Assembly (NCBI GenBank): GCA_035048485.1
Contig: CM068588.1
Span: 23,334,324 to 23,398,323 of the forward strand
DNA: 64,000 nucleotides
Source of the DNA: Pteria penguin
Lineage: Eukaryota; Mollusca; Bivalvia; Pterioida; Pteriidae
Reading direction: 5' to 3'
Numbering within the stretch: position 1 is the first letter of the stretch; every line of letters starts with the position of its first letter. The notes below the pieces were generated by a model. That model saw only the letters and a list, made by a program, of their open reading frames with translations, did no database searches and was not told the origin of the DNA. The position numbers and the translations under genes are program-made. Shown here piece by piece: positions 11,151 through 20,591 of the stretch.

Positions 11151-13598
11151 CTTCATCATCTTCGACATCAAATTCTCTTTCTCTTTCACTGACTTTCCGG
11201 AATTCTGGTTCATCTTCCTCTAGCTCATTACCATAATCAGAAGTATCCATTCCAGTATACTCTTTTTGACTAAGTTTATTCTGAAATTTAATGATTTAAT
11301 CAAGAAATTTTTGACGGTAGTTGGACTGGGTTGTAAGACATACATATATTGTTCAGTGAAGAGATAAGAGATCTAAATCAACTATATAAGAATGTCTAAA
11401 TCCTTAATACAGCTAACTTTACTCAGGTGAGAAAATAACTTGTGTGTATCATTATCTTCCTTTTGTTGTGACTTCAAATACCATAAAATTCAAATTATTA
11501 CAATTGGTCTCCTGTATTATACTTGAACTTGTTCACTAACATGACATATTCTTACCCTGGCAGATTGAGATCTGTGCTTTGATGCATGGGATGGCCTGAA
11601 ATCTGTGTAGGAAGAATGAGGTCTCCTTTTATGACTTTCTTCACATACAGATCTGAAACATACGATGCAGAATATTAAAAACCTTATTCAAAAGGAAAAA
11701 ATATACAGTCAAACAAAAACATAAACAAAATTAAAAGCAACAGAAAATGTTCTAATGATCATATTTTGCCTTTGGAGAAATTTTCATTGCATCAGATCAA
11801 TAAAACATTTATTTACCATATAAAACATTGCTATGGCAAAAATTACTTAATATATCTAAAGACACTGTCATGGGTATTGATACATTTGATTACCACTTTT
11901 TAAAATTTTGTACAGTACCTTTGGACATTTCCGTTGTTCACTGTTTGGTGTTTAAGTGTTAATATATGTCATTAAAAAAATCCTGGATATTCTCCTGATG
12001 TAATTACTTACCCATCTGATTCAGAATCTATGGAAGCCCCTGAGTGTGCAGGCTGAGGAGGGATGTTGTCTGCAGTATGGAAATCATTAAGAAGTCGTCT
12101 TATCCCATCTTCGTGCTCTCCAAGAGATAACTCCGAATTCTGAAGCTGTAGTGATAAACATACTGACAGGTTACGTCTGATCTGTACTTTGTGTAATTTT
12201 TAGAACGGAATGCAATGATTTCTTGCTTAACACATTTGTTTTTCTCATATAAACCTGATTTATTTGTTTTAGTCAAGGTCACTCTATTTGCTCCTTATAT
12301 TTTTGTATTGATATTGATTAACTTACAAATGTTATCTATTCATTATATCCAACAAATGCATGTTAAGAAATACATAGTAATATTATGTTATATAACATCC
12401 CTCCCTTGTTTTAAGCCGGTGCGTGTGGCCCAGTGTTCTATCTTTTGGATGAGACAGTAAAAACCGAGGTCCCATCTCACAGTAGGTATGACACGTAAAA
12501 GATCCCTCACTGCTTCAGAAAGGTACAAATTTCTACACAATGCATCAGGCAGATGCTGTCACCATAAAGTGAAATAATCATGAAGCGACGTAAAATAATA
12601 ATCAATCAATCAACCCTCCCTTGTTTTTGGTACAAATAATTGGTAATGATTGACCTATATCAGGAACTTTCTAATTTAATAAGATAGATAAATATTATAT
12701 ATTGTAAGATTTAGGGCAAAATTGATTTATTTGTATTTGAATCTTGTCTAATTGTGCATACCTTCCCTTAACTTGGTTCTAATAAGTATCAATATGAAAG
12801 TTTAAGTACAACTTGACTCGTACACACTATCCCTAATTTCACTGCAGTTTCCGAAATTTGTTTAACTTACTCTCTCTATCTCCTGTCTTGCCCTCTTTTC
12901 TTTACTTCTTTGAGCAAAAAACAGACCTATCTCCTTTCCACGCAGTCCACCATATTTTCCCCTGCCACCCCTACCTCGTGAAAAACTCTGCTGATCAAAT
13001 CCTTCTTGGTCTCTATATTGGCTTCCATTATTTCTATAATCTAAATCAATTGATACAACCACTTTATTATTTGATTTCTTTTAAAGTATATGAGGAAAAG
13101 GTTTTAATGAAACTGAAGGTCTTCATATGTCAACAGATTTCAGAGAAAATTTTCAAAGGTCACAAATGTGATTTTTATATGTTCTAAAATTTTGAATGAG
13201 ATGTGAAAATCAAATGAAGAGTAAAGTTCGTTAAATATTTGAATAAAATTACTACTGTCTACCTATAGATCATATTCTGAAGAACTTTACCAGCTTATTT
13301 GTCTGATTACTTATAAATAAAAAAAAGAAGGAAGATTTGATCTTCCTATAATTATACTGGTATTTCTTAAGAAATTTAAACACCTACATTAATAAATATT
13401 GATAAATGCAATGACAAACATGTAACTTCAATTTTATGTAGGAGTTGCTTTGATGTCAATTTAAATGGACCACCACACAATTAAGAATATAAGATACAAA
13501 ACACTTGCCTCTGTCCTGTCTGTAGTGGTGACCTCGACCTTTTCTTCCTCGGTAACCTCTATAACCCCTATAGCCTTGATCATCATTCCAACTCATGG
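11151..13598 (-). CDS. DHX36: DHX36/RHAU-like helicase, first five exons (proximal N-terminal module)
   Basis: Exons on the minus strand: 13598-13509, 13040-12871, 12145-12012, 11652-11556 and 11280-11151. ATG is at 13596, just after a TTTAG acceptor, so an upstream 5' UTR exon is implied. Phases join without a stop for 206 codons. Exon 1 is rich in Gly, Arg and Tyr. Exon 2 holds an RG-rich stretch (about residues 50-60) followed by LRGKEIGLFFAQRSKEK (62-78). This matches the RHAU-specific motif of DHX36 (human GREIGMWYAKKQ), the helix that stacks on parallel G-quadruplexes. Exon 3 resembles the following DERREEQI-QLLN segment; exons 4-5 are Ser/Arg-rich and then acidic. DHX36 unwinds DNA and RNA G-quadruplexes in nucleus and cytoplasm. 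The DEAH core is not in the window, so the family call rests on the N-terminus only. The last exon ends in phase 1 at a consensus donor (GAAG/GTGAGG). Confidence 0.62.
12416..12614 (+). repeat. tRNA-derived SINE, family I, head-truncated copy
   Basis: The tRNA-like head is mostly missing (GCCGGTGCGTGTGGCC remains). The body GAGACAGTAAAAACCGAGG, CGTAAAAGATCCCTCACTGC and GCATCAGGCAGATGC is intact, and the tail is AATAATCAATCAATCAA. Located between DHX36-like exons 2 and 3. Confidence 0.75.
13503..13508 (-). other. GC-type splice donor of DHX36-like intron 1
   Basis: Exon 1 ends GACAGAG and is followed by GCAAGT, a good consensus for the minor GC-AG intron class. The duplicated exon at 4161 has the ordinary GTAAAT donor at the same place. 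The next acceptor (TTTAG at 13041) restores the frame. Confidence 0.6.
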
Positions 13599-15290
13599 CT
13601 AAAACCAATCAAATTTGATCATTTGGAAATAATGATTATCTGTGAATACCTAATCTGTGTCAACCTAGTGTTAACTACTTGAGCAGTGTTTTTTCATATA
13701 TAATTTTTTCAAAGGTCCCTGTACCTTTTCATTTGGGAATTTTCTGTCTCACTTGCATAATGCTAAAAGATCAATGTCTGGGGAAAAAAAAGACAAGTTT
13801 TGGAAAAAATAATGAAATTTCTATTGGGAAGGGTCCTTATAATGGACCCTGAGTTGAAGAAAAAAATACAATGAGCTTTTTGAATGATATGCATGTAGTA
13901 AAATACCAATGAAACTTATGTTGTGACACTGTAACAATACAATAAACATTCATGGGCCCTTGAAAATCAGAGGTTGGACCAATTTTCCTGGAAAGAATGC
14001 AAACCATACCTGCCATCCGTGTACAAAATGTGGATGATGACAAATATATATTTAAACATTGAAAATATGCACAGAAAATCACACATCATCAGAGCTAAGG
14101 AATAATAAGTATTTCAAGCAAAACCTTCAATGGGAAACTTTTTATGAGTTCCATTCTACAAATGGAATTCACACTAGTAGGTTACAAAATTAGCAATAGC
14201 TTGCAAGCCAGAGACTAGTAATTTCTACATGGTGGAGTCCTTCTTGATCCAGCTCTGGTAGCAAGTTAAAAATCTGATCACCTTATCATGTAATGAGCCA
14301 TTAATTATCTATAAAGCCTGTTAGAAAACTTTTGTGTAGTGAACAAGAGACGTAAGTGGATTTTCATCACTCTTTTCATTAAGAGCAGCTTCTATAAGGT
14401 TTCCCTTTACAAAAGAGGGTACCCTTCTAGGTATAGATAGTTTTTGAATGCATGTGTGAAGGATACCAGTATCGGCCTCGATAGCTCAATGGTTAGAGCA
14501 TACGTCTTGATAGTGGAAAGTTCTGGGTTCGAATCCCCAGTCCAGCCACAATTTTTCACCCTGCTTGTTACACATGAAATTTAATTCGACTCATTTCCCT
14601 TTTCCGCCATTTTGGAGGTGCGTGAACCTGGACTTTTTGCTTCATATTCATACCAATTGTATTGAATTTTCTTCAGAGAGTTGTCTATATTTTCACTTCT
14701 CTGAAAACATTTTGACAATGTTCAATGGTTTTATTATCATATAATAACTGCAAAGATTCAAGAGACATCCTTAGGTTGGAGAAAATCCTTACACAATATG
14801 TTTGATTTATACACAAATGTTCAGTCATATACCTCAAAAATGACAGAAAAAGGGAAGTTACTCCAGTTAAATTTTATGCATTCGAAAATTATCTATACTT
14901 TCGAGTTTCCACTGCCTTGCTTCTACCGTTGAGCCAAAATACAAACAACTTGAAGGGGACCCTGAATACTCCAATTCTGCTAAGTTTTATCTAAGTCTAT
15001 AAAATCTTTAGTTAAAATTAAAAAAAAGTACATTCCCCTTCCTTTTTTAACATTACAAAATGCAAAAAATCATTTTTGCACTCCTGGCCTATTCTTCACA
15101 ATTTTACCTTAAAATCAGTTAATATACACAAAAATAATGCATAATTATATGCAATGTAAAACTGTGCCAAAATTATATAAAGTACATTAATGCCCACAAT
15201 TTGAGCAGTGTTTCAGTTCAATATTGAAGCAAATCATAATACTTCTTAAAGCAACATTCTCGATGACTCAAATGCAATCAAGGTCACTGT
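13599..15290. other. Upstream flank of the DHX36-like gene; no gene seen
   Basis: This should contain at least one 5' UTR exon, since the ATG exon starts with a splice acceptor, but I cannot place it. 13837-14080 (minus) resembles the Naiad tail seen at 48820-48895 (TTTTCAAGGGCCCATGAATG). 14473-14550 is tRNA-like. The rest is unassigned AT-rich sequence. Confidence 0.4.
14473..14550 (+). repeat. tRNA-like SINE head or tRNA pseudogene
   Basis: A box A (TAGCTCAATGGTTAGAGCA) and a box B (GGGTTCGAATCCC) are correctly spaced. However, the anticodon arm does not pair and the acceptor stem pairs only at its last three positions. It is therefore a tRNA-derived repeat head rather than a tRNA gene. 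Confidence 0.5.
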
Positions 15291-15296
15291 TTTTAG

Positions 15297-16462
15297 TTCA
15301 CCTGAGCTAAAGGCTCAAGTCAGCTATTGTGATCAATCACAGTCTGTCATCCCTCCGTCGTTAACTTTTCACATTTTTGACTTCTTCTCCAGAACAGCTG
15401 AACAGAATTTGATGAAACTTGGTATGCATGAAGTACTCATAGTCCCCTACAAGTGTTGTTTTTCATCCAGATCTGTCAACAGATGGCGCCACCACAGGCA
15501 AAAGTAGGTCACAAAGGGTACCCTCCTTTAACAAACTTCTGCTTCAGACTGGGGGCATACAGAGAGAAACCGAATGCATAGGAATGATCTAGAGGTATGT
15601 GTGAAGAAGTATTGTTATTTTTGGTTCTGTTACGAAATTGAATTTTTCAGCTTTTTTTTCGACATTTTCTTGGGCTTAGTAATTTCAATGCAGAAAAGTG
15701 TCATGTTTTTCAGTTAATTGATAATGATGATTTCTTATTGACTATTTTAATCATAATCATAGTAAGGAATACTATTGTGAAAGAATTTTGTCAATATCTC
15801 AATTTTTGGATTTTCTATGAATTTTTTATTATAATAAGCTTTCAAATGAGGGTATATAGGGACAATTCTTCACATTTTTAACTTCTGCTGTTATACCACA
15901 TGAAAGATTTTAATGAAACTGGTATACATGAAGTACTATAGGTCCTCTATCAATTTTGTACATTTCATCCAAATTGGTCAACAGATGGTGCTACCATGTC
16001 TAAAGAATAGGTCTCACAATGGTGCATATACCACTTAGTAATTAAAATATGGAGAGTAGCAGTTCAAATCTAGGTTTGGTCAAAATTTGTTTTTCATTTC
16101 TTTACACATCTAAATAAGTTTTTAGATGTTTTTCAACACTCAACATATTTGAAACAATTGTTGTTCATGACCTAGACTTGAAATCAGTCAACAAAAGGCC
16201 CCACCTAAAGAAATGACTAACTTGTTGCCCTGAATCACATCTTGCAGAGACAAAGCAAATGCTTAATATCAAAATCACCTGAATGGATGTGCAAAAAACT
16301 GTTGTTGTTTTTTATTCTGGACTGAAATTAAATTTGACATATTTTCAACATTTGTGTTGACTTAGTCACAGTATTGCAAAAATAAATAACTTCTTCCTTC
16401 CTGCATGACTGATAATCTAGGTACTCAGGTGAACAATATAAGCCCACTTGGGCCTCTTGTTT
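15297..16462 (+). mobile_element. Helentron-like non-autonomous repeat, family H, copy at 15.3 kb
   Basis: The 5' end is TAGTTCACCTGAGCTAAAGG, with GGCTCAAGTCAGCT forming a hairpin. The body has GTTAACTTTTCACATTTTTG, CAGAATTTGATGAAACTTGG, an AACAGATGG-G-CACCA segment and GAATGCATAGGAATGATCTA. The 3' end is CAGGTGAAC-ATATAAGCCCA followed by CTTGGGCCTCTTGTTT, where GCCCACTTGGGC is a terminal palindrome. The same ends bound copies at 25481-26642 and 59650-61675. It encodes nothing intact. Confidence 0.65.
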
Positions 16463-17440
16463 AAGCCTTTCTGAAGAAAGACATTTTTCATGGGTAAACC
16501 TTTGTTCATTTATAGCTGGGTATAAAAAGGTCCTCAATGCAATAAACTCATTATATGGTTTGTTACTGACCAGTACCACAGAACAATAGAGGGTCAGTAA
16601 AATCCATATATAGATAATGTTGGAAGTTTAAGTTTCTTGAGTCTTTCCGGATATGATAAATCCTTCATCCCAGGTAGCTGTTTTGTTGCTCGGCATTGGA
16701 CCAATTCAATCTGCTCTATGTGTTTCTGTTTGTATGGTGCCCAAATGGAGCTCGCAAAGTCAAGGTGTGTTCTTACTAACGTTTTGTAGAGAGGGAAGAA
16801 GATCTAACTGTGTAGATGTTTGAATAAACGTCTTAATAGGGTGAACATGGAATTTGTTTTGTTGACCTTTTCACTGATGTGTTTTTAAAGCAAATGTATA
16901 AGCTCTCTGTCGATGGTAACCCCTATAATAATTCTTTCTCTTTGTTTGCCTGGTGTAATGACCCTCTATGGTTCCATGGTAGGTCAGTAACAAACCATAT
17001 AACTAATGATAGCCCAGAGTACAGCTTAACCAAATTCTTTTTTGTATGTGTTGGGACTAAAATAACATATATCACTACCTGATTACATGTGGCCATTGTG
17101 ACAGATTGACATTGTGTGGGAGAGTTAAAAATCACAAACACACATAATACTAACTTGTAAAAACACTCTGATGAGTAAATTCTCTCTTAAAACCGCTCCA
17201 TCGATCGCTTAAATACGGATACAGAGATAAATGCTTCTTTATAATATCAACCAACCGTCACACTTCTACTGTCCCATTGGAAATATATGAAATCGAAAGT
17301 AGAGACTACATTAGACATATCGTTTGCTAAACCGTTAAAACGTGACGAATAGTTCGTCATCAATACTTTAAATTATATACGGGGGAATTATACCCAACAA
17401 TCTACTTTTTACCTGAATTTTCTTTATTAGACGTCAATGC
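16463..17440. other. Intergenic stretch without a recognisable gene
   Basis: Unassigned AT-rich sequence with only short open frames. It contains a decayed segment with a direct pair of TATGGTTTGTTACTGACC-type motifs in inverted orientation (16552-16573 and 16981-17002), plus GAGGGTCAGTAA / TGACCCTCTATGG. I infer an old MITE about 430 bp long. Confidence 0.3.
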
Positions 17441-17449
17441 ATTTAAAGT

Positions 17450-18300
17450 TTTACGACCCGAATTTTAGTAAGAATGAAAGATTCCTATGCATCGATTTTA
17501 CATAATACAAAAAAAGCAAAACCACGTCTCTATATACTGTATCATAAAATCCGCTCACAGAAAGACACAGTCCCTCTCCAAATATCGTTATTTGTAAACA
17601 GATGCTTATGGCCGTAGTTAAGAATATATACAATATGATAGCAGTTCCGAAAATTGCACTGTCTGCTCTCTGTCTTATCGGCAATTCTAACTGAGAGGTA
17701 TACTTCGTCTATAAATACACATTTAGAACAAATGGCGAAGTACCCGGTAATGGTGTTCATATATATTTTTTTATGAAAAAAGGATGGATATTTTACTTTC
17801 TTCTTGTATACAACGTCAAAGTTCTGAAACTTAATTAATATCTTTTACGATATTACGGTAGATATAGATATAATCCTTATATTTCTAAATTGATGCTTTT
17901 ATTGGAAATATTCAAATCAAGCAGATTTAATTTTCTCTCCTAGAATTTACGTGGCCGTCCGTGATTTGTTGATGTTCTCTCCATATGCTGTTTACATACT
18001 GTAGGCCTGTCATTGCCTTATAATGCAGATTTAGCTTCCCAATGTATAGCCTTTTCCATGGTTTTATATGTGTTTAATGTTGACCCCGCAATTATTTACA
18101 ATAACTTGCCGTTTTATTTCGATTATTGTGATGTCCGATGACTACAGATATTGGTTGGTTTTTTTTTTCTGGGATGCTAGAAAAATAGGCATAACATTCT
18201 TGATATCTGCTTTGATCGGAAATATTCGGATCATACAACTATAATGACACGACTTTAGTAGCAAAACATCATAACGCGGGCATTTAAAGAGAGATGAAAT
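17450..18300. repeat. Diverged ~1-kb repeat shared with 55550-56520
   Basis: Collinear matches include CATCGATTTTACATAATAC, AGCAAAACCACGTCTCTA, ACAGTCCCTCTCCAAATA-CGTTATT, TTCTCTCCATATGCTGTTTACAT and TTTATTTCGATTATTGTGAT. All recur in the same order at 55.5-56.5 kb. Frames are broken by stops on both strands. The class is unknown. Confidence 0.6.
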
Positions 18301-18689
18301 TGAAATATGAAAAATGTCTATTTCATTGTAATCGCAGGAACATGAGACTGTTATTGTTTGGGTGAAAAATGTATGCGGATTGACTGTTATATATACATGT
18401 ACTAGATTATATAAATTTATACTACTAGATTTATCTCTTAGTCATGCGTGCGCGTTTTGTGGGACATATACATTTTTTAATCCGCCACTAACATAGGCAC
18501 AAGAAGCAAATTAAACATAAAAAGGTAAGAAGCTACATGTATATTGCAAATCTTTTTTGGATAGAGCGGAAGTTTTCTATAGACATTTTGATTATTAACC
18601 CCCCTCCATATTATTTCATTTGGAGATCACAATTAATGGCTAGACTTGCGACTTTATCACTAATAGTGGGATAAGTTAAATTCACGTAT

Positions 18690-19200
18690 CAAAGAGAAAA
18701 TAGAAGACATCTGACAAATGTGTATGACACAAATCACCAAGGACCTGCACACACACACACACACACACACAAAAATGATAATAGCATAATATACACGGAT
18801 ACGCGGAACGACATTACAAAAATATTCGATTGTTCTGCGGTTACCATAACGAATCAGGACGTACGGTCAATTGAAGTAACAAACGTCACTCAATTGGTGT
18901 GGCGCCCACCTTCCCACTCACCGCAAAAGCAGCACAATCAAAGGACACACATTTAAAATTTTATAGATAATCCTCCATAAAGAGAACAAGGATCAACAGG
19001 TTTCTCAATGAGAGAGGTCATAAAAAATTCATTACACACGATATTATAGAATGATATGTTGCTATCAAAAATATGTAAGGAGACATCAACTTAACTCGAG
19101 TAAACCGTGCTCTGCCCGTCTGTAAGCGAGCTCAGATCCTTGATCAATAGGAGTCCCGACTAACAGTCAGAGGGGGCGAGGATCGTAAAAATCACCATGG
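18690..19200 (-). mobile_element. Naiad-type Penelope-like element, 3' end fragment with CA microsatellite
   Basis: On the minus strand it reads through the same 3' region as the copies at 38.8-39.3 kb and 52.2-52.75 kb: CTGACTGTTAGTCGGGACTC, CAGACGGGCAGAGCACGGTT, GACCTCTCTCATTGAGAAAC, GAATATTTTTGTAATGTCG. The distal end GTCCTTGGTGATTTGTGTCA is interrupted by (CA)11 (18750-18771) compared with the plain TGTTTTGTGTGCATG of the 52.7-kb copy. No coding region remains. Confidence 0.7.
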
Positions 19201-19213
19201 AAAAATTAGGTAA

Positions 19214-19215
<2 letters not shown>

Positions 19216-19257
<42 letters not shown>
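19216..19257. repeat. (GA)n microsatellite
   Basis: A pure AG/GA run of about 42 bp just beyond the Naiad fragment. Naiad-type elements are reported to favour microsatellite targets. Confidence 0.95.
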
Positions 19258-19259
<2 letters not shown>

Positions 19260-19346
19260 CAGTAGATTTCAATAATGGTGGCCAATAGATGTTATAAATT
19301 TGTACAAGTAATTGAAATGAAATTTAAAAAAAATAAAACAATCAGA

Positions 19347-19980
19347 ACAAGCTGTTTTTGTGAAACACGAATGTCCCTGGCGGCACCAATGTCCTGAAAG
19401 TTATTTTTAGCGTGAAGGTCATTGTCAAGTTCAAAAGGTCATCAACCTTAATGTCATTTGAAACGGCTTCATCAGTTGAGTACTCATGTCAAATATCAGA
19501 GACATATATACACATTCTCTATCCCTCACCGTTCAAAAGTTATAGAGTTTGCCCATGTGATGTCACACTACTAGCATTAGCAGCCATGTTGGAGTACAAC
19601 TCTCGGACTTTTTCGATCTCTTCCATGTAAACTTCATTAAATTTCTGAGAATTTAACTATCTATCAGGGTAGATTTCGGGACTTCAGTCTTAATTAATCA
19701 GTAAATATATTCAATGAGTTGAAAATTTTCTGTAAAACATTTAGATATGCAATGCGATTATTTCATAAAATTAAGTTAAATCAAGCAGTTTTATATGAGC
19801 ATTGATGAATAAAGCCCGAGAGTTGTACTCCAATGAGGGAGATAACTCTAGCTAATTTGAGGAAAACAGGGCTGTATGGGAACACTCTATAGCCGATGTT
19901 AAAGTTGACCACAACAGACAGATAAACATGCAAAAATATGACAAAAACAATATGACCCCGATCTAACCGAGGGCATAAAA
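19347..19980 (+). repeat. Dispersed repeat family R1, copy 3, interrupted by a nested MITE
   Basis: It opens ACAAGCTGTTTTTGTGAAAC, continues GGTCATCAACCTTAATGTCA and CTATCCCTCACCGTTCAAAA, and ends CCCCGATCTAACCGAGGGCA. Compared with the copy at 225-448, sequence after GTTATAG is displaced by about 347 bp and then resumes at CCGATGTTAAAGTTGACC. Confidence 0.65.
19546..19887. mobile_element. MITE nested in repeat R1 (~342 bp, TATAG duplication)
   Basis: The insertion is defined by the interrupted host repeat and by TATAG on both sides (19541-19545 and 19888-19892). The ends AGTTTGCCCAT and ATGGGAACACT are imperfect inverted repeats. A stronger inner pair, TTGGAGTACAACTCTCGG (19589-19606) and CCGAGAGTTGTACTCCAA (19816-19833), is also inverted. 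No coding capacity. Confidence 0.65.
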
Positions 19981-20500
19981 ATCAAAAAGGTATTTTATTA
20001 TTTCCTTAAATATGACATAGGTACATAATACAAATTCGCAATATTCCCAGTTCGTGCGAATATAACGGTTACGAAATATTTTTTAACGTTTTGTCTAAAG
20101 GAAAACGCAAATCACATCAGAACAGGACGTAGACGTACACATACAGGACAGGCGCTACAAAAAAGTATATTAAGCTTTATGATTTGTGTATCTTTTTCCT
20201 AATGATAATTATGTGGTGACTATTTATCCTGGCATTGTTTATCATGTTTAGATTTTATTCACAATTTTCACATATATCTCAATATGAAGTTGACAGTTCG
20301 GGGAAACCACAGACTCGGCCACAGAATATTTTTTCCAGTATCAACCAGTGTCAACCCTCAAATTGTCCGATCAGACTGCTTTATTTGTCGATATATATCG
20401 ACAGGTTAATTGACTTGAAACATGTTTTTCTAAGTATAGAAATTACTATTCAACAAATAAAAACTACGAATGTTATGTAGTCTAGCATCTCTGTTTGTAG

Positions 20501-20580
20501 TTACGACTGCATCGGAAGAGCTATTTTGTCTGGTCTCTAAAAGACGGGACAAAATAGCTCTTCCATTGCAGTTGTAATTA
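20501..20580. mobile_element. 80-bp palindromic mini-MITE with 11-bp target duplication
   Basis: Near-perfect inverted arms (GAAGAGCTATTTTGTC / GACAAAATAGCTCTTC, extended by GACTGCATC and ATTGCAGTT) surround a loop of about 16 bp. The whole is flanked by the perfect 11-bp direct repeat CTCTGTTTGTA (20490-20500 and 20581-20591). The duplication length suggests a Mutator-like or hAT-like mobiliser. Confidence 0.75.
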
Positions 20581-20591
20581 CTCTGTTTGTA

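Noticed and set aside
14473..14550. Functional tRNA gene
   Set aside because: Boxes A and B are present, but the anticodon arm does not pair and the acceptor stem is incomplete.
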